From Sulfuricurvum sp. (GTDB lineage Bacteria > Campylobacterota > Campylobacteria > Campylobacterales > Sulfurimonadaceae): a stretch of DNA of 64,000 nt. The notes under the pieces were generated by a model, which had not been told where the DNA came from, did no database searches, and saw only the letters and a program-made list of their open reading frames with translations. The stretch spans positions 62,001-126,000 of the forward strand of contig NZ_JALNYS010000006.1 in assembly GCF_023229695.1 (NCBI RefSeq). The letters are read 5' to 3'. Of the stretch, positions 7,910 through 15,325 are shown piece after piece. Position numbers and translations under genes: made by a program. How positions within the stretch are numbered: the first letter of the stretch is position 1; the number at the start of each line of letters is the position of its first letter.

Positions 7910-8503
7910 ATGAAAACCGATGAAATGATCTCAGCGATTCAAACAAAGCTCGGCATACAGGTTGACGGCCGCGCGGGTCCCGAAACGTGGGGCGCGATCT
8001 ATACCCACATCGTTGGATTGCCCTTGGAGACTGCGGTCGATACGGTAGATGCGCGCAGCGAAAAGAGTATTGTGACCCTTCTTCCTGAAGTACAACCTCT
8101 GGCACGGGCTCTGGTACACAAAGCGGCCTTTAGCGGCATTCAAATCAAAATTCTCAGCGGCCTCAGAACCTATGCGGAGCAAGAGGAGCTCTACGCACGG
8201 GGACGGACGAAACCGGGCAACAAGGTGACCAATGCACGCGGCGGCCACTCCAATCATAACTTTGCTATCGCCTTTGATATCGGTGTCTTTGAGGGGAACA
8301 AATATCTAGCCGACTCCGCTAAATATAAGGCGGTAGGAGCTCTGGGGATGGATATAGGGCTCGAATGGGGGGGAAACTGGAAAACCATCATGGACCAGCC
8401 TCACTTTCAACTGCGCCCGGCCTGGGCGAACAGTTTGAGCGAAAAAGCGATGCTTGCCGAACTGCGAACTCGTACCGCAGACAAGATGGCAATCTATGTT
8501 TGA
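7910..8503 (+). CDS. M15-family peptidoglycan endopeptidase with N-terminal binding segment
   Basis: A 197-residue protein with a short peptidoglycan-binding-like N-terminus (about 1-35; LGIQVDGRAGPETWGAI) and a VanY/CwlK-type M15 peptidase domain (about 60-175). The zinc ligands are visible as H116 and D123 (SNHNFAIAFD) and H165 (QPHFQLRP). Such enzymes cleave L-Ala-D-Glu or D-Ala-D-Ala bonds in peptidoglycan and are common as phage endolysins. There is no signal peptide, so it needs lysis, a holin or another export route to reach the wall. AAAGGAAATAG precedes the ATG. The patatin gene follows 35 bases downstream. Base composition (GC-rich) differs from the AT-rich genes further right. Confidence 0.85.
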   Translation: MKTDEMISAIQTKLGIQVDGRAGPETWGAIYTHIVGLPLETAVDTVDARSEKSIVTLLPEVQPLARALVHKAAFSGIQIKILSGLRTYAEQEELYARGRTKPGNKVTNARGGHSNHNFAIAFDIGVFEGNKYLADSAKYKAVGALGMDIGLEWGGNWKTIMDQPHFQLRPAWANSLSEKAMLAELRTRTADKMAIYV

Positions 8504-8538
8504 ACGATGAACTTTCAATTTATAAAAAGGAGTTAAAT

Positions 8539-10287
8539 ATGGCACAAGAAGATACCTATGAAATCGGGTTGGTAATGGCGGGGGCAATTTCGGCAGGTGC
8601 CTATACGGCGGGTGTTGTGGATTATCTGCTGGAAGCGTTGATGCACTACGAAAAAGTGCGAAAAAAGTTTGCAGACGACCATCCCGGACAATCGCTCCAT
8701 AATGTGCAAATAAGGGTTATTTCGGGGGCTTCGGCGGGCGGTATGACGGGGACCATGCTGCTCAGTGCAATGATGGATTCCGATTATCGACCGATGAGAG
8801 GCTATGATCCCGATGCCGCAACCGATCCCGATATAAACAACGTGTTTTATCGAAGTTGGGTCAGTCGGACACACGGTATCGACATAGAATACATGTTAGA
8901 TACGTCGGATATTACGGGTACAACACCGTTGAAATCACTCCTTAACTGCAAACGGCTGGACGAGATTGCCGATCAAGCCCTGCGTCATCCGCGAATTCTT
9001 CAGAAATATGACTATATACCGCAGCGAATCGACCATTTTTTGAGCGTATTTAACCTCGGAGGAGTTCCCTACACGGTCAACTTTGAGGGATCCGACTCAC
9101 AATATGGGCTTACCAACCACTCCGATATGATGCATTTCGTACATGACGCCAAAGAGGATACGATCTATGATCCCAACGAAATTCCTATCAAAACGGATAC
9201 GACATCGGTTCTCGATGCCAACTGGGAACTGCTCAAACAAAGTACCCTTGCGACCGGGGCTTTCCCGATTGCTCTTGAACCCAGAGATATCGGTAAGGAC
9301 AGAAAATCGTATAACGAATGGAAATGGTGGGTTCCCCAATGCGATACCCAAAAGGTATGTCAGGGTCAGGGCAGTTGCTTTTGTTTGACAAAAATCCCTC
9401 CGAATTGGCCTAATCCCTCAGAAAGCGATTACCGTTTTGTTTCTGTTGACGGCGGAGTCGCCAACAACGAACCGCTTGAAGTCGCGCGTCGAACATTGGC
9501 TGGTGATGCATTATTCAACCCGCGCAATGCCAACGATGCTTGTCGATCGGTTATCATGGTTGACCCTTTTCCCGGCGGCCCGCGAACAGAGTTCACCTAC
9601 GAAGGGATTAATCTATTCAAAATTGCGTCTAAGCTTTTCGGCAGCCTGAAGGGACAAGCCCGTTTTAAACCCGAAGAGATGGAACTGGCAGCCGATCCAA
9701 ATATTTTCAGCCGTTTTATGATCGCACCAAGCCGAAATGGCGCCGCGCACGGGATGGAACTGGCAAGCGCTTCCGTAGGGGCATTCGGAGGATTTTTGAG
9801 TGAAAAATTCCGTCAGCATGATTTTCAGCTCGGGCGGGCCAACTGCCAGAGCTTTTTGACAACCCATTTTATCATCGGTCTTGATAACGCTCTTGTGAAA
9901 GAACATATTGAGTGGTTTCGAGAGAATCATTGTATTGTTCCCAAAAAAGATGCCGAATACGTTCAGGTTATCCCGATGGTGAATCTCCAAGATACACCGA
10001 TTATCCCGATCCCCTACGATTCCGTTGCAATGAACCGACAAGATCTCGATACGATCATAACGCTGATCGACATACGCATCAAAACCGTCTTAGACAAATC
10101 CTATTTTATCAACGAAGTCATAAACAAGATTGTCAACAAAATTGATCTCAAGCCGTTCAAATGGTTGGCAGACAAAGGGATAGCGCTCTTGAAAGGAAAA
10201 ATCGCAAGCGGCCTCGCTTCATGGGCATCCGGAAAAATCCAAAAAATAATGGAAAAGGATTTAACGACACGGGGGCTTTTGAAGTAG
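8539..10287 (+). CDS. Patatin-like phospholipase
   Basis: A 582-residue patatin-family lipid acyl hydrolase. The frame is open upstream to 8365, but AAGGAG at 8527-8532 fixes the start at ATG 8539. The N-terminal glycine-rich oxyanion region (LVMAGAISAGAYTAG, 11-25), the nucleophile elbow GASAGG with Ser65, and the DGG motif with Asp304 form the expected Ser-Asp dyad. The C-terminal 150 residues end in amphipathic Lys-rich helices. There is no signal peptide. It is paired with the peptidoglycan endopeptidase upstream, so the operon encodes enzymes against both wall and membrane lipids. It could be a secreted effector, a defence effector or a lysis module; the sequence does not decide which. 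Confidence 0.85.
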   Translation: MAQEDTYEIGLVMAGAISAGAYTAGVVDYLLEALMHYEKVRKKFADDHPGQSLHNVQIRVISGASAGGMTGTMLLSAMMDSDYRPMRGYDPDAATDPDINNVFYRSWVSRTHGIDIEYMLDTSDITGTTPLKSLLNCKRLDEIADQALRHPRILQKYDYIPQRIDHFLSVFNLGGVPYTVNFEGSDSQYGLTNHSDMMHFVHDAKEDTIYDPNEIPIKTDTTSVLDANWELLKQSTLATGAFPIALEPRDIGKDRKSYNEWKWWVPQCDTQKVCQGQGSCFCLTKIPPNWPNPSESDYRFVSVDGGVANNEPLEVARRTLAGDALFNPRNANDACRSVIMVDPFPGGPRTEFTYEGINLFKIASKLFGSLKGQARFKPEEMELAADPNIFSRFMIAPSRNGAAHGMELASASVGAFGGFLSEKFRQHDFQLGRANCQSFLTTHFIIGLDNALVKEHIEWFRENHCIVPKKDAEYVQVIPMVNLQDTPIIPIPYDSVAMNRQDLDTIITLIDIRIKTVLDKSYFINEVINKIVNKIDLKPFKWLADKGIALLKGKIASGLASWASGKIQKIMEKDLTTRGLLK

Positions 10288-10292
10288 AGTGT

Positions 10293-10312
10293 ATGGATGG
10301 ATGGATGGATGG
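10293..10312 (+). repeat. Tetranucleotide tract (ATGG)5
   Basis: Five perfect ATGG units begin five bases after the patatin stop codon. Tetranucleotide tracts can slip during replication. Here the tract lies just outside the coding frame, so any effect on the protein would need a change that removes the stop. Confidence 0.7.
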
Positions 10313-10470
10313 ACAAATTGATATCTGGCTCTACGATATTGGTAAAAGATAGTTTTATGAGATTATGGTACCTTAAAATACAGCCTTCCTTTATTTTAAA
10401 TAATCTTCCAAAATGTATGTATTTATGATACTATTGATTTATAAAATACTATTTAATTAGGAATACAACT

Positions 10471-11520
10471 TTGGCATATGTACAGCCTATATATTCTAAG
10501 AACAATGTAAGAAAAGCTGGTGATATTTTAAAAGATGACAATGCATCAAAAAGTGACAAAATTTGGGGCAATGAAGTACTAGGAAATTGGCGGGCTATCC
10601 ATTCATATCCAATTAATACATTTCAAGCCACACTCCGCGATAAATTAAAAATAATTGACGAATCATCACTTGTAGCACAAAGACTAAAAAGGTCACCGTC
10701 AATCATTTCCAAATTAAAAAGGTTTCCTTCAATGCAACTTTCTAGAATGCAAGATATTGGCGGACTAAGAGCAGTTTTAAGTACTTTAGAAAATGTAGAA
10801 GAATTACAAAAAAGCTATAAAGTATCTACCCGTTTTCCGCATGAATTAGTTAATGAAAAAAATTATATTCTTGAACCAAAAGATACTGGTTATCGAGGAA
10901 TACATTTAATTTACAAATATAAAAATCAAAAAAATAACATCTATGATGGTTTACATATTGAACTCCAAATTAGAACAAGATTACAACATAGTTGGGCTAC
11001 TGCTGTTGAAACAATGGGAACATTTCTAAATCATTCATTAAAATCTAGTGAAGGTCCCGAAGAATGGCTTGCATTTTTTGCCTTAACTGGCTCTGCTTTT
11101 GCTCATTTTGAGAAGTCAAATCCAGTTACACAGTATGCGCATATGTCTAAAGATGAAACATACACAACTATGATTTACGAAGCTAGTAGACTAAACGTCG
11201 TTGAAAGGTTAAAAGCTTTTAGTATCGCAACAGAATCTATAACCACTGGCAAAAGTTTAGGTAGTTATCATATTGTAATTTTGAATCCAAAGGAAAAAAA
11301 TGTTATTGTTGAAAGTTTTAGTAAAAGAAGAATTGATGAAGCAAATCTAAGATATTCATACTATGAAAATCAAATCAATGAAGGAAATCAACTGCAAGTT
11401 GTACTTGTTGCGACAGGTTCAATTGAGTCATTAAGACAAGCTTATCCAAGTTATTTCCTTGATACTGAACAATTCATAAAAGCAATTAATCGTATAAAAG
11501 AAGAAGTTAATAAAATATAA
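10471..11520 (+). CDS. Orphan RelA/SpoT nucleotidyltransferase-domain protein
   Basis: A 349-residue protein with a stand-alone RelA/SpoT synthetase domain at about residues 50-195. Visible conserved elements are SRMQDIGGLRAVL, GYRGIHLIYKY and the IELQIRTRLQHSWA block. No HD hydrolase domain or TGS/ACT tail is present. The start is TTG (10471) with AGGA upstream; no ATG fits the conserved N-terminus. By family knowledge such proteins make (p)ppGpp or (pp)pApp, or pyrophosphorylate tRNA as toxSAS toxins. The C-terminal 150 residues are not recognised and could be a regulatory or neutralising domain. No separate antitoxin gene is visible beside it. The gene is markedly AT-rich, suggesting transfer. 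Confidence 0.8.
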   Translation: MAYVQPIYSKNNVRKAGDILKDDNASKSDKIWGNEVLGNWRAIHSYPINTFQATLRDKLKIIDESSLVAQRLKRSPSIISKLKRFPSMQLSRMQDIGGLRAVLSTLENVEELQKSYKVSTRFPHELVNEKNYILEPKDTGYRGIHLIYKYKNQKNNIYDGLHIELQIRTRLQHSWATAVETMGTFLNHSLKSSEGPEEWLAFFALTGSAFAHFEKSNPVTQYAHMSKDETYTTMIYEASRLNVVERLKAFSIATESITTGKSLGSYHIVILNPKEKNVIVESFSKRRIDEANLRYSYYENQINEGNQLQVVLVATGSIESLRQAYPSYFLDTEQFIKAINRIKEEVNKI

Positions 11521-11538
11521 AGGGAACAAGTTTTCCCA

Positions 11539-11615
11539 GTTCGTGGTGAGCACTTGTACCCTATAGAGTATGTCGAACCATGAATGTCCACCCTTCGACT
11601 AGCTCAGGACGAACG
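11539..11615 (+). repeat. Palindromic dispersed repeat family 3, copy 1
   Basis: It begins GTTCGTGGTGAGC, contains TGTCGAACCATGAATG and CCACCCTTCGAC, and ends AGCTCAGGACGAACG, so the ends are complementary (GTTCG..CGAAC). It is related to 13599-13694, and similarity extends about 25 bp past the end of both copies. This is the widespread REP-like 'TTCGTGGTGAGC / GCTCAGGACGAACG' type. It occupies the left part of the 343 bp gap before the YiiX-type gene. Confidence 0.7.
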
Positions 11616-11725
11616 ATAACAAAAACTTTTTATTCAATTTGTGGTAAAAATGCAATTAGGCAGTTTTTCCTCTCTCTTCATCTAATCCCAAAAATTAACA
11701 CTCTGCCTATATAGTTTCAGAAAAA

Positions 11726-11822
11726 CCACTAAGCACTACCTAAAAAAGCAAGTTAAGAAAATCTTATGATATTAAATGTAAAATATTGTGTAATATTTTT
11801 ATTTGTTTCTCAAGTTGATACT
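11726..11822 (+). promoter_or_regulatory. Shared upstream region, copy 2 (YiiX operon)
   Basis: This is the counterpart of 7734-7828, with the same blocks in the same order and spacing (ACCTAAAAAA, AAGTTAAGAAAA, AAATGTAAAAT, AATATTTTT). It ends about 40 bp before the YiiX-type start codon. Conservation between two otherwise unrelated operons points to a common promoter or operator. Confidence 0.65.
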
Positions 11823-11863
11823 TATATCTGGCTCATTGCACTTACTCATATAAGGAGTAACAC

Positions 11864-12451
11864 ATGGCTACCCATCTTAAAACTGATGACATCGATTCTC
11901 TTCCTGTTCTATCTTACTCAGATCTTCGTTCGACACTCCAATCCGGCGATCTTCTATTTACATCAGGAAAATATCTTGTTTCAAATGCAATTCAGCAAGT
12001 CACAAACAGTCCGTGGAGTCATGTAGGAATTGTTTTCCGTATAGATTCAATCAACCGGATATTATTGCTCGAAAGTGTTGAAGATATGGGAGTTCGCTTC
12101 GCCCCATTATCAAAATATCTCACTGATTATGAAAATGGAAAACCTTACAAGGGGCGTGTTGTCCTTGCCCGATGCAGTAACATAACAACCGAAACCATCT
12201 CACATCTTTCTAGCTTTGGTATTGATGAACTGACACAACCCTATGATAAAGATGAAATTGCAAAAATTCTCGCAAGGGTTATTTTAGGAAAAGGTAAGAA
12301 AAAACGTGATCGGGAATATATTTGTTCCGAACTTGTCTATGAATGTTTTTCACATGCGGGTGTTGAGTTTGGTTTCAATAAAAAAGGGTTTATCAGTCCT
12401 GAAGATATATGGGTAAACGAACAAATATCGATTGTAGGACGTATATTGTAG
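11864..12451 (+). CDS. YiiX/NlpC-P60-like permuted papain-fold hydrolase
   Basis: A 195-residue protein of the YiiX/YebB-like cysteine hydrolase group (permuted NlpC/P60). The catalytic pair appears as H53 (SPWSHVGIV) and C154 (REYICSELVYE), and 'QSGDLLFTSG' (26-35) is the usual opening of this fold. Relatives cleave amide or ester bonds in lipids or peptidoglycan. There is no signal peptide. AAGGAG lies seven bases before the ATG. It leads a three-gene operon with a lipoprotein and a small helical protein, spaced 18 and 3 bases apart. Confidence 0.8.
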   Translation: MATHLKTDDIDSLPVLSYSDLRSTLQSGDLLFTSGKYLVSNAIQQVTNSPWSHVGIVFRIDSINRILLLESVEDMGVRFAPLSKYLTDYENGKPYKGRVVLARCSNITTETISHLSSFGIDELTQPYDKDEIAKILARVILGKGKKKRDREYICSELVYECFSHAGVEFGFNKKGFISPEDIWVNEQISIVGRIL

Positions 12452-12469
12452 TCTAAAAAAGGATATATC

Positions 12470-13051
12470 ATGTTATTCATAAACAAAAAAACAGTATTCA
12501 TTATACTCATTATCCTTAGTCTCGGAATAAGTGGATGCACGTCTATTCAACTTATTTCTAACTATGACAAGAGTATTGACAGCGAAGCACAGCAGTTGCA
12601 GAAAAAAATTGATGGGCATTTCATTTCGCTACAGAACGCTACTACTGAGGACTTAAAATACAAAAACCAGCAAAAATTTTATGAAGGTGTTCTAGCTGAT
12701 CTAAATGCTATAGAGATTCGTGCCAATGGTATCTATAAGAATAAATTGACAATCGAGCAAATTAACTTGGCAAAAGAAAATCTTTCATATTTAGTTTTAC
12801 TGCACAAGAACTGCGTAACAGCATCGCTGTCACTCGAACAAATTGAAAAGGTGAAAATAAATGGAATAGATTTATCTATGGATTGCAAAGTCGAAAATGG
12901 TGCAACAACCGACACTACTGATAGAGGTGAAATAGCGATAAATCGAGTTCTTATAACACCTATTCAACGTCAATTCAACCAACATCTTGGAGCGGTAATG
13001 GCACTTGAATTAGCTAAAAAACGTGGCGAAAATAAATCTGAAAAGGAGTAA
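12470..13051 (+). CDS. Predicted lipoprotein, unknown function
   Basis: A 193-residue protein with a hydrophobic signal peptide ending in the lipobox LGISGC (Cys23 predicted lipidated), so it should be an inner- or outer-membrane lipoprotein. The mature part is predicted helical and charged with no recognised domain; two cysteines at about 109 and 129 could form a disulfide. It follows the YiiX-type hydrolase by 18 bases and precedes the small helical gene by 3 bases, so it is part of the same operon. An immunity or anchoring role for its neighbours is possible but is only inference. Confidence 0.75.
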   Translation: MLFINKKTVFIILIILSLGISGCTSIQLISNYDKSIDSEAQQLQKKIDGHFISLQNATTEDLKYKNQQKFYEGVLADLNAIEIRANGIYKNKLTIEQINLAKENLSYLVLLHKNCVTASLSLEQIEKVKINGIDLSMDCKVENGATTDTTDRGEIAINRVLITPIQRQFNQHLGAVMALELAKKRGENKSEKE

Positions 13052-13054
13052 AAC

Positions 13055-13387
13055 ATGACAAATATTGACATCCAACAGGTTTTTACCAGTATGGTTGAAG
13101 CAGCTAGTGGTGTATTCGACAAAAAATGGCCAGGAATTAAAGACTATGCTGAGGCCGAATTCAAAAAGCTTGCTATAACTTTTGCGCAGATTGAAACGTT
13201 AAAGCTCAGCGGTCAGATTAGTGAAGCAGAAGCAAGTGTTCTGCTTGAGATGCAAAAAAACACAACGAGAGCCGTAATGTTAGCGTTGGAGGGAATGTCT
13301 CTACTGCTTGTAGAAGAGGCAATTAACGCGGCACTAGCTGTTGTCAAGGATTCAATAAATACCGTATTGGGATTTGCCCTAATCTGA
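13055..13387 (+). CDS. Small helical protein with hydrophobic C-terminus
   Basis: A 110-residue protein of unknown family. The N-terminal half is amphipathic-helical; residues from about 70 on (AVMLALEGMSLLLVEEAINAALAVVKDS) are mostly apolar and end in LGFALI, suggesting membrane association or a tight helical bundle. AAAGGAG precedes the ATG, which starts three bases after the lipoprotein stop. It is the last gene of the YiiX operon. Confidence 0.7.
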   Translation: MTNIDIQQVFTSMVEAASGVFDKKWPGIKDYAEAEFKKLAITFAQIETLKLSGQISEAEASVLLEMQKNTTRAVMLALEGMSLLLVEEAINAALAVVKDSINTVLGFALI

Positions 13388-13429
13388 GGAAAAATGGTCA
13401 AGTCAAACCTCTATTTTATCTTGTTTGAA

Positions 13430-13590
13430 TTACAGAAGCTCGAATAAGGTAGATGTGCCCACACCAATTATGCTAGCATCCGTACTATTATTTAGAAATT
13501 CCTTGAATTTTGATTTAGCTTCTTCATCGCCACTTTTGGCAATATACTCTTCGAGTTCTTGAAATAAAAGTGTCAGGTATCCAATCTTCA
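13430..13590 (-). pseudogene. C-terminal fragment of an unidentified protein
   Basis: The reverse strand encodes a plausible protein tail (TLLFQELEEYIAKSGDEEAK..., ending TSTLFELL) of about 50 residues. Upstream the frame runs straight into the REP-like repeat at 13599-13694, and its only ATG lies inside the repeat. This looks like the 3' end of a gene truncated by insertion of, or recombination at, the repeat. The parent family is not recognised. A real chimeric small ORF cannot be excluded. Confidence 0.4.
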
Positions 13591-13598
13591 CGTTTCCC

Positions 13599-13694
13599 CG
13601 TTCGTGGTGAGCCCTGTCGAACCATGAACGTCCACCCTTCGACAAAACAAAGGTACCGCTCGCGAAGCGATGTTTCTTGAGCTCAGGGCGAACG
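13599..13694 (+). repeat. Palindromic dispersed repeat family 3, copy 2
   Basis: CGTTCGTGGTGAGC...TGTCGAACCATGAACG...CCACCCTTCGAC...GCTCAGGGCGAACG, with complementary ends. It is related to 11539-11615 but carries an extra segment (GGTACCGCTCGCGAAGCGATG) that resembles an insertion seen in the MITE copy at 31643-31820 (AGCGAAGCGCTCCCGAAGGGATG). It lies in the 376 bp gap before higB. Confidence 0.65.
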
Positions 13695-13727
13695 GAACAA
13701 AAACTTTCCATCCAATCTTTCCCCCTC

Positions 13728-13763
13728 TTGACAGAATGTATCTTTTAGGATACTATTATTTCT
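13728..13763 (+). promoter_or_regulatory. higBA promoter with embedded operator; no leader
   Basis: TTGACA (13728-13733) and TACTAT (13751-13756) are separated by 17 bp, a near-consensus sigma-70 promoter. The inverted repeat GTATC-N6-GATAC (13738-13742 and 13749-13753) overlaps the -10 box and is a likely antitoxin operator. The expected start of transcription falls at or just before the toxin ATG at 13764, and no Shine-Dalgarno is present, so the toxin message should be leaderless. Confidence 0.7.
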
Positions 13764-14063
13764 ATGTATAAAACCAAAAAGACCGATGAATTTACTGACT
13801 GGCATTCACGCCTCAAAGACGTTAAGGCCAAAATCGCTATAGGTCGAGGAATCGACAGAATGGCGCAAGGGAATTTCGGAAAGTCTGAGCCCGTCGGTGA
13901 TGGTGTGTCTGAGTTGAAGATAGATTTGGGTCCGGGATATCGGGTTTACTATTTGGTTCAAAACAAAGAGATCATCATCCTTTTGATCGGTGGAGACAAA
14001 TCAACCCAGCAAAGGGATATCAATAAGGCCAAAGAGATGGCAAAGGAGTATAAAAATGGGTAA
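13764..14063 (+). CDS. HigB/RelE-superfamily toxin (HI1419-like)
   Basis: A 99-residue toxin of the phage-derived Gp49/HigB-like addiction module killer type, in the toxin-first order typical of this group. The characteristic stretch is 'RLKDVKAKIAIGRGIDRMAQGNFGKSEPVGDGVSELKIDLGPGYRVYY', broken here at position 20 as RLKDVKAKIAIGRGIDRMAQ followed by GNFG. By family knowledge it is a ribosome-dependent mRNA interferase. The antitoxin gene overlaps its last 8 bases. The mRNA is probably leaderless. Confidence 0.85.
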   Translation: MYKTKKTDEFTDWHSRLKDVKAKIAIGRGIDRMAQGNFGKSEPVGDGVSELKIDLGPGYRVYYLVQNKEIIILLIGGDKSTQQRDINKAKEMAKEYKNG

Positions 14064-14370
14064 TCTTACTGATTTTGACATGTCTGAATATTTAGACAGC
14101 GAAGAGGCTATCGCCGAATACATTTCACAAGTTCTAGAAGACGGCGATCAAGACGAGCTCTTAAGAGCAGTCGGTTATATAGCCAAAGCCAAAGGGATGA
14201 CCCAAATTTCCAGAGAGACAGGGTTGGGGAGAGAGAGTCTTTACAAAACATTCCAAGAGGGTGCTGAGCCAAAATTCAGTACCGTTATGAAGGTTATGAA
14301 GGCAATCGGTCTAAACCTGCACGCAGACCCTATCTCCGGAACCATACCGCCGAAAATCGCACACGCGTAA
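14056..14370 (+). CDS. HigA-like HTH antitoxin (HI1420-like)
   Basis: A 104-residue antitoxin starting at ATG 14056 (MGNLTDFDMSEYL), preceded by AAGGAG; the frame extends further upstream but the ribosome binding site and family length fix this start. It has an XRE helix-turn-helix (AKAKGMTQISRETGLGRES, about 48-66) of the 'addiction module antidote' type. It overlaps the toxin gene by 8 bases. It should neutralise the toxin and repress the promoter through the GTATC-N6-GATAC site. Confidence 0.85.
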   Translation: MGNLTDFDMSEYLDSEEAIAEYISQVLEDGDQDELLRAVGYIAKAKGMTQISRETGLGRESLYKTFQEGAEPKFSTVMKVMKAIGLNLHADPISGTIPPKIAHA

Positions 14371-14446
14371 ATTCGGCGAACGGATTACAAAACTCTATTC
14401 CCTGCATTCATAACACACCCTCCTACAAACTTTAAGCCTTTTTCTC

Positions 14447-14482
14447 TATAATTTCGTTATATCTTACAAAATATAACGAAAT
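14447..14482. promoter_or_regulatory. ModE-like operator overlapping the mod promoter
   Basis: A perfect 12 bp inverted repeat ATTTCGTTATAT (14451-14462) / ATATAACGAAAT (14471-14482) with an 8 bp spacer matches the form of known ModE sites (CGTTATAT..ATATAACG). A TATAAT at 14447-14452 overlaps its left arm, so binding would block transcription of modA when molybdate is plentiful. No modE gene is in the window. Confidence 0.8.
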
Positions 14483-14557
14483 TGTTGCATTTTTTCGCGA
14501 ACCGTTTTTGCAATGAGCTGATTATCGTTATGTCAAAAAAGAAATAAGGAGTTTCAT

Positions 14558-15316
14558 ATGAAACCGTTCAAACTCGCCCTCGCTTCGCTCGCCTTTGCTT
14601 CGGCATTAGCAGCCCAAACCATCACCGTTGCCGCTGCGGCCAATCTTAAATACGCGCTTGATGACATCGCACGCGAATTTACGAAAGAATCGGGAATCAA
14701 TGTCAAAATCATCACCGGAGCTTCAGGAAAACTCACCCAACAGATCATGAGCGGTGCACCGTATGATGCATTTCTCTCTGCTGACGTCGAATACCCTGCA
14801 AAACTGTCAAATGGCGGTTTTACAACCACTCCGTCTCAAGTATATGCGTACGGGACCCTGATCCTCTGGAGCGCTACGGGTGCCGATCTCTCAAAAGGGG
14901 TGGGCGTTATTGCTGATCCGTCGGTCAAAAAAATCGCCGTTGCGAATCCGAAAACAGCACCGTATGGGATCGAAGCGATGAACGCGATGAAATACTATAA
15001 AGTCGACGACGATGCGGTACCTAAGATCATCACTGCCGAATCAATCTCTCAGGTGGGTGCGTATGTGACGACCAAAGCGGTCGATGTCGGTTTTATGGCC
15101 AAATCGATCGTCCTCTCTCCCGAGATGAAAAACGTCGGCAAATGGGTTGAAATTGATCCAAAATCGTACAACACGATCGATCAGGCGATGGTAGGACTCA
15201 AAAACGGCTCACCCGAAAACCAGATTGCCGCTAAAAAATTCTTGCGCTATATGGGTTCACCTAAAGCACAAACTATTTTAAAAGCCAACGGGTATGTTCT
15301 ACCCGCTAAAAAATAA
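14558..15316 (+). CDS. modA: Periplasmic molybdate/tungstate-binding protein ModA
   Basis: A 252-residue solute-binding protein with a signal peptide (cleavage after about residue 19, ALAAQ). The mature N-terminus (TITVAAAANLKYALDDIA) and 'ITGASGKLTQQIMSGAPYDAFLSAD', here split as ITGASGKLTQQI and GAPYDAF, are ModA hallmarks that hold the oxyanion-contacting Ser and Ala residues. It delivers molybdate to ModBC. First gene after the ModE-like site; the porin follows 9 bases later. Confidence 0.93.
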   Translation: MKPFKLALASLAFASALAAQTITVAAAANLKYALDDIAREFTKESGINVKIITGASGKLTQQIMSGAPYDAFLSADVEYPAKLSNGGFTTTPSQVYAYGTLILWSATGADLSKGVGVIADPSVKKIAVANPKTAPYGIEAMNAMKYYKVDDDAVPKIITAESISQVGAYVTTKAVDVGFMAKSIVLSPEMKNVGKWVEIDPKSYNTIDQAMVGLKNGSPENQIAAKKFLRYMGSPKAQTILKANGYVLPAKK

Positions 15317-15325
15317 GGAGATACA

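Noticed and set aside
8365..8538. N-terminal extension of the patatin frame into the M15 gene
   Set aside because: AAGGAG before ATG 8539 and the patatin domain starting at once after it show that the extension is a shadow.
13430..13711. A 93-codon reverse-strand ORF
   Set aside because: Its first half is family 3 repeat sequence. Only the C-terminal half looks like protein, so it is listed as a gene fragment.
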